From Streptomyces sp. VRA16 Mangrove soil (lineage in GTDB: Bacteria > Actinomycetota > Actinomycetes > Streptomycetales > Streptomycetaceae), in NCBI RefSeq assembly GCF_017377775.1, contig NZ_JAFVLN010000008.1, positions 248,001 to 312,000 on the forward strand: DNA of 64,000 nt, in the 5' to 3' direction. The notes below the pieces were generated by a model. The model searched no databases, was not told the DNA's origin, and saw nothing but the letters and a program-made list of their open reading frames with translations. This document shows positions 32,592 to 41,200 of the stretch, one piece after another; position 1 is the first letter of the stretch; the number at the start of each line of letters is the position of its first letter. The translations under genes and the position numbers were made by a program.

Positions 32592-33409
32592 CGGTATCCC
32601 TCCGTCACATGATCGGGGTGGAAACAGATCTTCCATTCCCGCTCCTCCCCCGGTCCCGCCATCACATTCAGGTAGTACATGGCGTGTCCCGGCTGGGCGA
32701 TCGACGGGCCGTGCCAGCCGTCGGGGACCAGCACGGTGTCGCCAGTGCGGACCTCGGCGAGCAGATCGGTGCCGCCGGGCCGGGAGGGCGAGACCCGCTG
32801 ATAGCCGTATCCGCCCTCCCCTTCGATCTCGAAGTAGTAGATCTCCTCCAGCTCCGACTCGGTCCCCGGGCGGTGCTCGTCGTGCTTGTGCGGTGGGTAC
32901 GAGGACCAGTTCCCGCCGGGCGTGATCACTTCGACGGCGATGAGCTGGTCGCAGTCGAAGGCGTCGGCGGCCGCGAAGTTGCGGACCTGCCGGGCGCTGG
33001 TGCCGCTGCCGCGGTGCTCGACGGGAACCTCCGGCGCGGGGCCGTAGCGGACGGGGAGTCGTCGTCCGCACTTCGCTCCTGCCAGGGCGAAGCGGCCTCC
33101 CGCACCGGAGGCGATCTCTGCGCGGGCGTCGCGCGGCACGTACGCGAAGTCGCTCGCGCCGCTGAACACGCTTTCTCTGCCCGCCAGTTCGATGATCCGC
33201 CCGGAGACGTTGACGGAGCAACCACCTGCGAGCGGCAGCACGATCCATTCACTCTCGCCGGTGTCGAAGGCGTGCCGCTGCCCGGGCTCCAGTTCGACGA
33301 TGCGCAGGCCCGCGCGGGACCAGCCGACCTTGTCGGGGTCCACGTGCAGGGCGTAAGGACCGTCGGCTGCGCTGCCCCTGGGCAGATGTGTCCTGGATCG
33401 ATGCGTCAT
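32588..33409 (-). CDS. iolB: 5-deoxy-glucuronate isomerase
   Basis: 273-residue double-cupin enzyme that isomerises 5-deoxyglucuronate to 5-dehydro-2-deoxygluconate. The metal-site segment YPPHKHDEHRPGTESELEEIYYFE carries the conserved histidines and glutamate, and GWHGPSIAQPGHAMYYLNVMAG is the IolB C-terminal motif. The start MTHRSRTHLPRGSA was chosen over a longer frame because the upstream part has no homology and runs into the iolC-iolB gap. It is coupled to iolD by a 4-nt overlap. Confidence 0.93.
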   Translation of the reverse strand: MTHRSRTHLPRGSAADGPYALHVDPDKVGWSRAGLRIVELEPGQRHAFDTGESEWIVLPLAGGCSVNVSGRIIELAGRESVFSGASDFAYVPRDARAEIASGAGGRFALAGAKCGRRLPVRYGPAPEVPVEHRGSGTSARQVRNFAAADAFDCDQLIAVEVITPGGNWSSYPPHKHDEHRPGTESELEEIYYFEIEGEGGYGYQRVSPSRPGGTDLLAEVRTGDTVLVPDGWHGPSIAQPGHAMYYLNVMAGPGEEREWKICFHPDHVTEGYR

Positions 33410-33450
33410 CCCGCCACTCTCCTCCCTCTCCCCCGCGTACCGGTGGTGCC

Positions 33451-35535
33451 TCAGAGCAGTCCGACGGCCGTGTCGACCGCCGCCGCGACGTCGCCGTCCG
33501 GCGGGTACAGCAGTGAGCGCCCGACCACCAGCCCCTGGACGGTGGGGAGTTGGAGCGCGGCCCGCCATTTCTCGTACGTGGCGTCCTGGTCGCCGTCCTT
33601 GATGTCGCCGCCGAGCAGCACGGCCGGCAGGGTGGACGTCTCCATGACGCGGGCCATGGTGTCGGGGTCGTCGACGACGGGGACCTTGAGCCAGGTGTAG
33701 GCGGAGGTGCCGCCGAGCCCGGAGGCGACGGCGATGGACCGGGTGACGGCGTCGGCGCTCAGGTCGTTGCGGAGCACTCCGGTCGTGGGGTCGCGGTGCG
33801 AGAGGAACGGCTCGACGAACACCGGGAGCCGGTGCTCGGCCATCGCGTCGACGGCGCGGGCGGCGGCCTCCAGGGTCCGCACCGAACCCTCGCCGGGCTC
33901 GTCGTACCCGATGCGCAGCAGCAGCTTCCCGGCGTCGAAGCCGATCCGGTGCAGGTCCTGGGCCCGGTACCCGGTGAACCGGTCGTCGAGCTCGAAGGCG
34001 GACCCGGCGAGTCCGCCCCGGTTCATGGACCCGATGACGACCTTGTCCTCCAGCGCGCCGAGCAGCAGCAGGTCGTCCAGTACGTCGGCGGAGGCGAGGA
34101 CGCCGTCCACGCCGGGCCGCGACAGAGCGAGGCAGAGCCGGTCGAGGAGATCGGCCCGGTCGGCCATGGCGAAGGCCCGCTCCCCGGCCCCGAGCGCACC
34201 CCGCGCCGGATGATCGGCGGCGACGATCATCAGCCGCGACCCCGGCCCCGCCACCAGCGCCCGCCGCGCCCGTCGGCCGGCGGCCTCGGCCACGGCGTCG
34301 GGCCGCTCGGCCCGCAGCCGGGCAAGACCGGCGATACCGACCTTGGCCCCACGGCCAAGGTCGGGAGCGGTCGCCGAACGGCCCCCCGCGACCTCAACGC
34401 CCGCCGACGCCACAGCCCCTCCGGCACCACCCGCCGCCGGGCGGGCGGCCCCCGCCGTCCCCACTGCCCGGACGGCCTCGGGCCATCTGCCGCCCGGGGC
34501 GGCTGGGTGGGCAAGGCGGCCCCCCGGCGCCGGGCCGCTGTCCGGCGGGCGGGCATCCGGGGAGACGCGCCCCGCGGCGAGCGCCGCCTGCACCTCCTCC
34601 GCTCGCGGCATCGCCGACGAACACTCCAGCCGCGACGCCACGATCGCCCCGGCCGCGTTCGCGTACCGCATCATCCGCTCCAGCTCCCACCCGTCGAGCA
34701 GCCCGCGGCACAGGGCCCCGCCGAACGCGTCCCCGGCCCCGAGCCCGTTCAGCACCTCGACCGGCAGCGGCGGCACCTGCGCCACCTCCCCGCCGGAGGT
34801 CATCGCCAGCACCCCGCGGGGCCCCTGCTTCACCACGGCGAGCCGCACCCCGTAGGACAGCAACTTCCGTGCCGCGGCGGCCGGTTCACGCTCCCCGGTG
34901 GCGATCTCGACCTCGTCGACGTTCCCGACGGCGACGGTCGCGTGCCGCAACGCCTCCCGGTACACGTCCCGGGCGGCCGCAGGGTCCTGCCGGGCCGCGT
35001 CTCCCCAGAACATGGGCCGCCAGTCCAGGTCGAAGACGGTGTGCTCGCCCCGCGACCGGCACGCGAGCGCCGCCAGCGTCGCCCCCCGGCTGGGCTCGGC
35101 GCTCAGGCCCGTACCGGTCATCCAGAAGATCCGCGCGGCCCCGATCGCCGCGAGGTCCAGTTCGTCCGCGGCGATCTGCAGATCGGGCGCCGAGGGCCGC
35201 CGGTAGAAGTAGAGCGGGAAGTCGTCCGGCGGGAAGATCTCGCAGAAGGTGACCGGCGTCGGCAGCCCGTCGACCGGCGTCACCCAGCGCTCGTCGACCC
35301 CGAACTCCCGCAACTGGTGCCGCAGATACTCCCCGAACGGATCGCGCCCGGTCCGGGTGATCGTGGCGGTGCGCAGCCCGAGCCGGGCCGCCGCGACGGC
35401 GACGTTCGTCGAGGACCCGCCGAGGAACTTGCCGAAGGACGACACCTCCGCGAGGCCCACACCCGCCTGCAACGGATACAGATCCACCCCGATCCGGCCC
35501 ATCGTGATCAGGTCGAGCTCGGTGCGGGCGGCCAT
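33451..35535 (-). CDS. iolC: 5-dehydro-2-deoxygluconokinase fused to a Cgl0159-type aldolase domain
   Basis: 694 residues. Residues 1-325 are a PfkB-type kinase (LDLITMGRIGVDLYPLQ, FLGGSSTNVAVAAARLG, catalytic LNGLGAGDAFGGAL) that phosphorylates 5-dehydro-2-deoxygluconate. A low-complexity linker (about 325-430) includes 19 residues encoded by a dispersed repeat. Residues 430-694 match the (beta/alpha)8 DUF2090/Cgl0159 family (MIVAADHPARGALG, VFVEPFLSHRD, TWLKVPVV, AVLLGGDI), a probable aldolase for the kinase product. The two are usually separate genes. GAAGGGA precedes the ATG. Internal re-initiation near residue 430 cannot be excluded. Confidence 0.88.
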   Translation of the reverse strand: MAARTELDLITMGRIGVDLYPLQAGVGLAEVSSFGKFLGGSSTNVAVAAARLGLRTATITRTGRDPFGEYLRHQLREFGVDERWVTPVDGLPTPVTFCEIFPPDDFPLYFYRRPSAPDLQIAADELDLAAIGAARIFWMTGTGLSAEPSRGATLAALACRSRGEHTVFDLDWRPMFWGDAARQDPAAARDVYREALRHATVAVGNVDEVEIATGEREPAAAARKLLSYGVRLAVVKQGPRGVLAMTSGGEVAQVPPLPVEVLNGLGAGDAFGGALCRGLLDGWELERMMRYANAAGAIVASRLECSSAMPRAEEVQAALAAGRVSPDARPPDSGPAPGGRLAHPAAPGGRWPEAVRAVGTAGAARPAAGGAGGAVASAGVEVAGGRSATAPDLGRGAKVGIAGLARLRAERPDAVAEAAGRRARRALVAGPGSRLMIVAADHPARGALGAGERAFAMADRADLLDRLCLALSRPGVDGVLASADVLDDLLLLGALEDKVVIGSMNRGGLAGSAFELDDRFTGYRAQDLHRIGFDAGKLLLRIGYDEPGEGSVRTLEAAARAVDAMAEHRLPVFVEPFLSHRDPTTGVLRNDLSADAVTRSIAVASGLGGTSAYTWLKVPVVDDPDTMARVMETSTLPAVLLGGDIKDGDQDATYEKWRAALQLPTVQGLVVGRSLLYPPDGDVAAAVDTAVGLL
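34480..34535 (+). repeat. 56-bp dispersed repeat, copy B (inside iolC)
   Basis: 51 of 56 positions match 13462-13517. It lies in the kinase-aldolase linker of the iolC fusion, antisense to it, and encodes about residues 333-352 in frame. It ends with the palindrome CCCGGCGCCGGG. Confidence 0.85.
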
Positions 35536-35591
35536 ACCGGTTCCCTTCGACGCGATCCAGTGGCTCCGGTCTAGCCCCGCCCCCGCCCCCC

Positions 35592-35631
35592 TGTCAACAT
35601 TTTGTCCGGACATTCGGACCAAGGCTTGACA
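35592..35631. promoter_or_regulatory. Divergent iolC/iolE promoter region with operator
   Basis: TGTCAA (35592-35597) and TTGACA (35626-35631) are outward-facing -35-like boxes for iolC and iolE. Between them lies GTCCG-N6-CGGAC (35604-35619), placed to repress both. -10 elements are not clear. The regulator may be the AraC protein downstream of iolE or one encoded outside the window. Confidence 0.55.
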
Positions 35632-35661
35632 CCCTCTCCCGGGGGCCGAAGGGTGATTCCC

Positions 35662-36564
35662 ATGACGACGCTGTCACCCCGCATCCGCATCGGCTCCGCC
35701 CCCGACTCCTGGGGCGTCTGGTTCCCGGACGACCCGCGCCAAGTCCCCTGGCGGCGCTTCCTCGACGAGGTCGCCGAGGCCGGTTACGAGTGGATCGAGC
35801 TGGGCCCGTACGGCTATCTGCCGACGGATCCGCGCACGCTCGGCGAGGAGACCGGGCGGCGCGGCCTGAAGGTCTCGGCCGGCACGGTCTTCACGGGGCT
35901 GCACCACGGCCCGGCCGTGTGGGAGAAGACCTGGGAGCACGTGTCGTCGATCGCCGCGCTGACGCGGGACATGGGCGCGGGGCACCTCGTCGTCATCCCG
36001 TCCTTCTGGCGCGACGACAAGACGGGAGAGGTCCTGGAGGACTCGGCCCTCACCGCCGAGCAGTGGGGGCACCTGGCCGGCCAGACCGAGCGGCTCGCCC
36101 GCGAGGTGGGCGACCGGTACGGGCTGCGGGTCGTCGTCCACCCGCACGCCGACACGCACATCGACTCCGAGGAGAACGTCGCCCGTTTCCTCGACGCCAC
36201 CGACCCGTCCCTGGTGTCGCTGTGTCTGGACACGGGCCACTACGCGTACTGCGGCGGCGACAGCGTCAAGCTGATCGAGACGTACGGGGAGCGCATCGGC
36301 TATCTGCACCTCAAGCAGGTGGACCCGGCCGTGCTGGCCGGCGTGCGCGCGCAGGGCACCCCCTTCGGACCGGCCGTCGCGCAGGGCGTGATGTGCGAAC
36401 CGCCGCGCGGGGTACCGGAGTTGGAGCCGGTGCTCGCCGCCGCCGCGCGCCTCGACGTCGACCTGTTCGCGATCGTCGAGCAGGACATGTATCCGTGTGA
36501 ACCGGAACGACCGCTGCCGATCGCCCGCCGCACAAGGGGCTATCTCAGGTCGTGCGGCGTATAG
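35662..36564 (+). CDS. iolE: Inosose dehydratase
   Basis: 300-residue TIM-barrel protein of the sugar-phosphate isomerase/epimerase superfamily that dehydrates scyllo-inosose. The N-terminus IRIGSAPDSWGVWFPDDPRQVPW is the IolE signature; metal-binding residues are in VVHPHADTHI, CLDTGHYAYCGGD and YLHLKQVD. The start ATG has GAAGGGTG about 6 nt upstream; a longer frame reaches back through the promoter and was rejected. It diverges from iolC across 126 bp. The inositol dehydrogenase (iolG) needed before it is not in the window unless it is the partial gene at the right edge. Confidence 0.93.
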   Translation: MTTLSPRIRIGSAPDSWGVWFPDDPRQVPWRRFLDEVAEAGYEWIELGPYGYLPTDPRTLGEETGRRGLKVSAGTVFTGLHHGPAVWEKTWEHVSSIAALTRDMGAGHLVVIPSFWRDDKTGEVLEDSALTAEQWGHLAGQTERLAREVGDRYGLRVVVHPHADTHIDSEENVARFLDATDPSLVSLCLDTGHYAYCGGDSVKLIETYGERIGYLHLKQVDPAVLAGVRAQGTPFGPAVAQGVMCEPPRGVPELEPVLAAAARLDVDLFAIVEQDMYPCEPERPLPIARRTRGYLRSCGV

Positions 36565-36576
36565 CAGTATCGGCGG

Positions 36577-37614
36577 ATGAGTTCTCGTGTCCCTCGCACC
36601 CCGAGTTCCGCACGGCCTCCCATCCGACCCGCACGCTGCCCGAACGGCACCTGGGAGACGGCCTCCGCCCGACCGCACGCACGCCTGCGCCCCGGTGTCA
36701 TCGGCTACCGCGGTTTTCGGCTCGCCTTCCCCGGGCCGCGGGCCCGCCTGGAGGCGCCGATCGGCGCGGTGACGCTGATGCTGGGGTTCGAGGGCGCGGT
36801 GCGCATCACGGAGGCGACCGGCGGCTGGGTCGGCGTGGGCGGAAGGGGCGGGCAGGGGGGCGCGCGTCCGGACGGTCTGCGCACGGCCGAGCTCTCCGTG
36901 GTGCTGTCCGGCATGTCGACCACGCCGGTACTCGGCGAGCACGGCGGCCGGCTCGCCGGGGTGGAGGTGCTGCTGACGCCGTGGGCCGCGTTCACCCTGT
37001 TCTCGGTGCCGCTGCACGAGCTGTCCGGCTGGCGGGTGCACCCCGACGCGCTGGGAGCGCTCCCTGACGCGGCGGTCGCCCGACTCGCCCATGAACTGGG
37101 CGAGTTGTCGTCGTGGCGGGCCCGTTTCCAGCTTCTCGACACGACCCTGGCACGCTGGCTGGAGGCGGGTCCGCCGTGCGCGAGCGGCACGGTGCGGGCC
37201 TGGTACGCGCTGACGCACAGCGGGGGCGCGGCGCCGGTGACCCGGATCGCCGATCAAGTCGGCTGGAGCGTACGGCACTTGGAGAACCGGTTCCGGGAGC
37301 AGATCGGGATCAGCCCGAAGGGGGCGGCCCGGGTGCTGCGCCTGCAGCGGGCCCGCCGGCTGCTGTGCTCCGGCGCCACCCAGGCCGAGACGGCCGCGGC
37401 CTGCGGTTACTACGACCAGGCGCATCTGAGCGGCGAGTTCAAGGCGATGACCGGGTGCACGCCCCGGGAGTTCTTCCTCGCGCGCGGCGTCCACGTCGAC
37501 CCGGGCGGTCCGCCGGCCACCGACCGGCTCGCCGGGGAGGCGACGAGCCTGGTCCTGCGCGGCAGGACCCGCACCGGCAGTGCGTCTTTCTCCAAGACCA
37601 CCGGTGACCACTGA
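36577..37614 (+). CDS. AraC family transcriptional regulator
   Basis: 345 residues. The C-terminal third has two AraC-type helix-turn-helix units (VTRIADQVGWSVRHLENRFREQIGISPKGAARVLRL and TQAETAAACGYYDQAHLSGEFKAMTG), the second with the typical xQxHLxxxFK. The N-terminal part is a variable sensing domain containing a low-complexity Gly-rich loop (GVGGRGGQGG). The gene starts 12 bp after iolE and is probably cotranscribed, so it may regulate inositol use; this is inference from position. The exact start is uncertain because the first 40 residues look unconserved. Confidence 0.88.
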   Translation: MSSRVPRTPSSARPPIRPARCPNGTWETASARPHARLRPGVIGYRGFRLAFPGPRARLEAPIGAVTLMLGFEGAVRITEATGGWVGVGGRGGQGGARPDGLRTAELSVVLSGMSTTPVLGEHGGRLAGVEVLLTPWAAFTLFSVPLHELSGWRVHPDALGALPDAAVARLAHELGELSSWRARFQLLDTTLARWLEAGPPCASGTVRAWYALTHSGGAAPVTRIADQVGWSVRHLENRFREQIGISPKGAARVLRLQRARRLLCSGATQAETAAACGYYDQAHLSGEFKAMTGCTPREFFLARGVHVDPGGPPATDRLAGEATSLVLRGRTRTGSASFSKTTGDH

Positions 37615-37978
37615 GGCACCCTTGTGCCTTCGGGCCACTCGGCCGGGGGGATGCGGGGAAGGCGGGCCGGGTCTGGCGCAGCAGACCCGGCCCGCCCTGC
37701 TCGGCCCTTGCCCGGCCCTCGCTCAGCGCTCGGCGCGCGTCCGCCCCTCCCCTGCCGTACGCCGGTGCATGCGCCGCCTCTGCGCCCCCTTTGCATCACT
37801 CACGTCACAAACGCCCCTTTACTGTCACGCTTGTCCGCCCTACGCGGGTTCTGCGTCACAGGCGTCCCACAGCCCCTCCCTTCCTCTCGGTGCACCTCGT
37901 TCTCCGGGCACAGGGTGGGTGATCACCGGCGGCCACCCCCGAGCCGCCGAGCGACACCCGCCAGGGAAGGAGCCACTC
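37615..37978. other. Intergenic region, no gene seen
   Basis: 364 bp. A strong hairpin at its left end terminates the iolE-AraC unit. The right part (from about 37790, containing TTTGCATCACTCACGTCACA and other AT-richer stretches) probably holds the promoter of the small HTH gene. I see no credible coding frame. Confidence 0.6.
37661..37696. terminator. Hairpin terminator after the AraC gene
   Basis: GGCGGGCCGGGTCTG pairs perfectly (15 bp) with its inverse across a 6-nt loop, 46 bp after the AraC stop. No U-tract. Confidence 0.75.
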
Positions 37979-38179
37979 ATGGCCGACCACAGGCTCTGGT
38001 CGTACAAAGACATCGCCGCGCACATCCGCGTCCAGCCCGACACCGTCCGCTCGTACCGCAAGCACGGCCTGCTGCCCCCGCCGGACCACGTGGAGAGCGG
38101 AAAGCCCTACTGGTACGCGGACACGGTGCGCAAGTGGGTGGCCTCCCGCCCCGGCAACCGGGGCCGCACGACCGGCTGA
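37979..38179 (+). CDS. Small HTH DNA-binding protein (MerR/AlpA-like)
   Basis: 66 residues with a winged-helix of the MerR-like/HTH_17 kind: YKDIAAHIRVQPDTVRSYRKHGLLPPPD, then PYWYADTVRKWVASR. Such proteins resemble excisionase or AlpA regulators, but no integrase or att site is nearby, so a chromosomal regulator is more likely. GGGAAGGAG precedes the ATG by 7 nt. It is monocistronic, with its 3' end 30 bp from the convergent ABC exporter. The target is unknown. Confidence 0.8.
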   Translation: MADHRLWSYKDIAAHIRVQPDTVRSYRKHGLLPPPDHVESGKPYWYADTVRKWVASRPGNRGRTTG

Positions 38180-38183
38180 CCCC

Positions 38184-38203
38184 GGCCGCCGCACCGGGCG
38201 GCC
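38184..38203. terminator. Short hairpin between convergent genes
   Basis: GGCCGCC / GGCGGCC, a 7-bp stem with a 6-nt loop, in the 30-bp gap between the small HTH gene and the ABC exporter. Confidence 0.45.
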
Positions 38204-38209
38204 CGTGCG

Positions 38210-41200
38210 TCAGGCCGGGATCACCCCGTCCTCGTACGCGGACCACAGCTGCGCATACGGGCCGCCCGCAGCCAGCAACTCGGCATGCTCCCCCTCCTCG
38301 ACCAGCCGGCCCCCGTCCAGGACCAGCACCCGGTCCGCCTTCGCGGCCGTGGTCAGGCGGTGGGCGATGACGAGGGTGGTGGGTGTGCCGGAGTCGGTGG
38401 TCATCGTCGCCACCGCCCGTCCGACCGCCGCCTCCGTGGCGAGGTCGAGGGCCGCCGTCGCCTCGTCGAGGAGCAGCAGGTCGGGGCGGACCAGGCGGGC
38501 CCTGGCCAGGGCGATCAACTGGCGCTGGCCGGCCGAGAGGTTGCGCCCGCGCTCGGCGAGGCGGTGTCCGTAGCCGCCGGTCAGGCCGGTGATCATCCGG
38601 TCCGCGCCGACCTCGGCGGCGGCCTCGCGGACCTCCGTCTCGGAGGCGCCGGGACGCCCGTACGCGATGGCGTCGCGCACCGTCGCCCCGAACAGGTACG
38701 CCTCCTGCGGCACGAGCCCGATCCGGCTGCGGTAGGCGGTGCCGGACAGTTCGCGCAGGTCCACCGAGTCGACCTCGACGGCGCCCCGGGTCGGCAGATA
38801 CATCCGGGCCACCAGCTTGAGCAGCGTCGATTTGCCGGCACCGGTCTCGCCGACGACGGCGACCGTCTCGCCCGGCCCGATGCGCGCGGTGACGCCGTCC
38901 AGGGCGCGCTTCTCCCCGCCGGGGTACGCGTAGTGCAGATCCCGCAGCACCAGCTCGCCGCGCATCCGGCCGGCGCTGCCGAACGCGGGCAGCGGCAGCG
39001 GGCGGTGCGGGTCGGTGACGGTGGGCCGCTCGCGCAGCAGTTCCCGGCAGCGGCCCAGGCCCACGCGGGCGCGCTGATAGCCGTCCAGGAGCTGGGAGGC
39101 GTTGCGGAACGGGACGAAGACGAGGCCGACGTAGAGCAGGAACGCCACCACGGTGCCGGTGCTGAGCCCGTCGTGCGCCACCCGCCAGGCGCCGACGCCG
39201 AGGACCAGCGCGGTGGCGGCGTCGGAGAGGAACTCCACCGCCGAGAAGAACAGCGACAGATAGCGCTGCGAGCGCATCTGGTGGACGCGCTGCTCCTCGG
39301 CGAGCGTGTGGAAGCGGGCGGCGCTGCGCTGCTGTCTGCGGTACGCCTGCGTGACGCGCACCCCGTCGATGGCCTCCTGGAAGGCGCTGTTGACGAGGCC
39401 GAGGTGGGTGCGGTTGACGTCGTACTGGCGCCTGGAGACCCGCCCGTACCACCAGGCGACGGCGACGAGCACGGGCATGACCGCGAGGACGGTGAGGGTG
39501 AGCCCGAGGTCGAGGGAGAACATGACGGCGACCACGCCGACGACGAGCAGCACGCACACGACGGAGTCGAGCAGGCCGTGCTGCACGAAGTCGCCGATCG
39601 CGGCGATGTCGTTGACCATGCGGGTGACGGCCCGGCCGCCGGACTCCCGCTCGAAGTAGTCGAGGCCGAGCCGCTGCAGATGGGCGAACATCTTGACGCG
39701 CAGCTCGTACAGGACGCGTTCGCCGGTGCGGGCGATGGCCCTCATCTCCGCGGTGAACACCAGCCAGTTGGCGACCGTGGTGGCGAGCAGGGCGAGGGCG
39801 ACGACGGTCAGGGCCGCCGTGTCGTGGCGCCGTACGCCCTGGTCGACGGCGGCGCTGACCAGCTGCGGCGCGAGCATCAGCAGCACGGTGTCGAGCACGA
39901 GCATCGCGCCGATGGCGTACAGCCGGGCGCGGTAGGGCCGCAGCAGGCGCGGCAGGGTGAAGCCGGGGTCGACGGCGCGGGCCCGCGCCTCGTCGACGCC
40001 GGGATCGAGAGCGGGCACCGCCGCCGCCTCCGCGGGCCGCTGCGCCGTCTCCTGCGGCGCCGCGGCGTCAGGCACGCACCCGGCGCTCCCGTCGTCCGTC
40101 AACTCCCCCAGCACGAGCGCCCGGTAGCGCGCGCTGCGCCCGGTCAGTTCCTCGTGCGTACCGGTGTCGACGACCCGCCCGCCCTCCAGGACGGCGATCC
40201 GGTCGGCGAGCCGGAGGGTGGAGCGGCGGTGCGCGACGAGCAGTACGGTGCGGTCGGCCAGCTGCCGGTCCAGGGAGGCGTGGATGGCCGCCTCGACCTT
40301 CGGGTCGACGGCGGACGTGGCGTCGTCGAGGACGAGGACGCGCGGGTCGGTGAGCAGCGCGCGGGCCAGCGCGAGCCGCTGCCGCTGCCCGCCGGACAGG
40401 GTCAGCCCCTGGGCGCCGAGGACGGTGTCGTACCCGTCCGGCAGCGCCTCGATGAAGCCGTGCGCGTGCGCGGCCTCGGCGGCGGCCCGCACCTCGGCGT
40501 CCCCGGCGTCGGGCCGACCGAACCTGATGGTGTCGCGCACGCTCTCGGAGAACAGCACGCTCTCCTCGAAGACGGTGCCGACGGCCTCACGCACCGAGTC
40601 GAGCGTCAGTTCCCGTACGTCGGTGAGCGCGTCGGCGGGGCCGATCCGGACGGCGCCCGCGTCGACGTCGTACAGCCGCGAGAGCAGCGCGCCGACGGTG
40701 GACTTGCCGGATCCGGAGGCCCCGACGAGGGCGAGGGTCTCGCCGGGGGCGATGGTCAGGTCGAGCCCGTCGAGGGCGGGCGGCGCGCCGTCGACGTGCG
40801 TGAAGGAGACCTGCTCGAAGACGACGGCGAGCGCCCCGGCCGCGACGGCGCGGGCCCCCGGCCGCTCGGTGACCTCCTGCTCGGCGTCGGCGAGTTCAAA
40901 GATCCGTACGAGTCCGGAGCGGGCCTCCTGCGCCTGTCCGACCATGTTGGACAGCATGCGGACCGGGCCCATCATGGCGGCCAGGTAGGTGGTGAAGGCG
41001 ACGAAGGTGCCCAGCGTGATGTCGCCGCGCACGGCGAACCAGCCGCCGAGCAGCACGACCCCGAACCGGGCGACGCCCGGCAGCAGTTCACCGAGGAGTC
41101 CCGCGTAGCGGGCGGCGAGCCTGCGGCGCTCGACACGGGCGGCGAACATCCGCCGGGCGAGGCTCGCGTAGCGGTCGGTCTCGGCGTCCTCCTGGGCGAA

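Noticed and set aside
37979..38179. Excisionase of an integrated element
   Set aside because: The small HTH protein resembles AlpA/excisionases, but no integrase, tRNA or attachment repeats are near.
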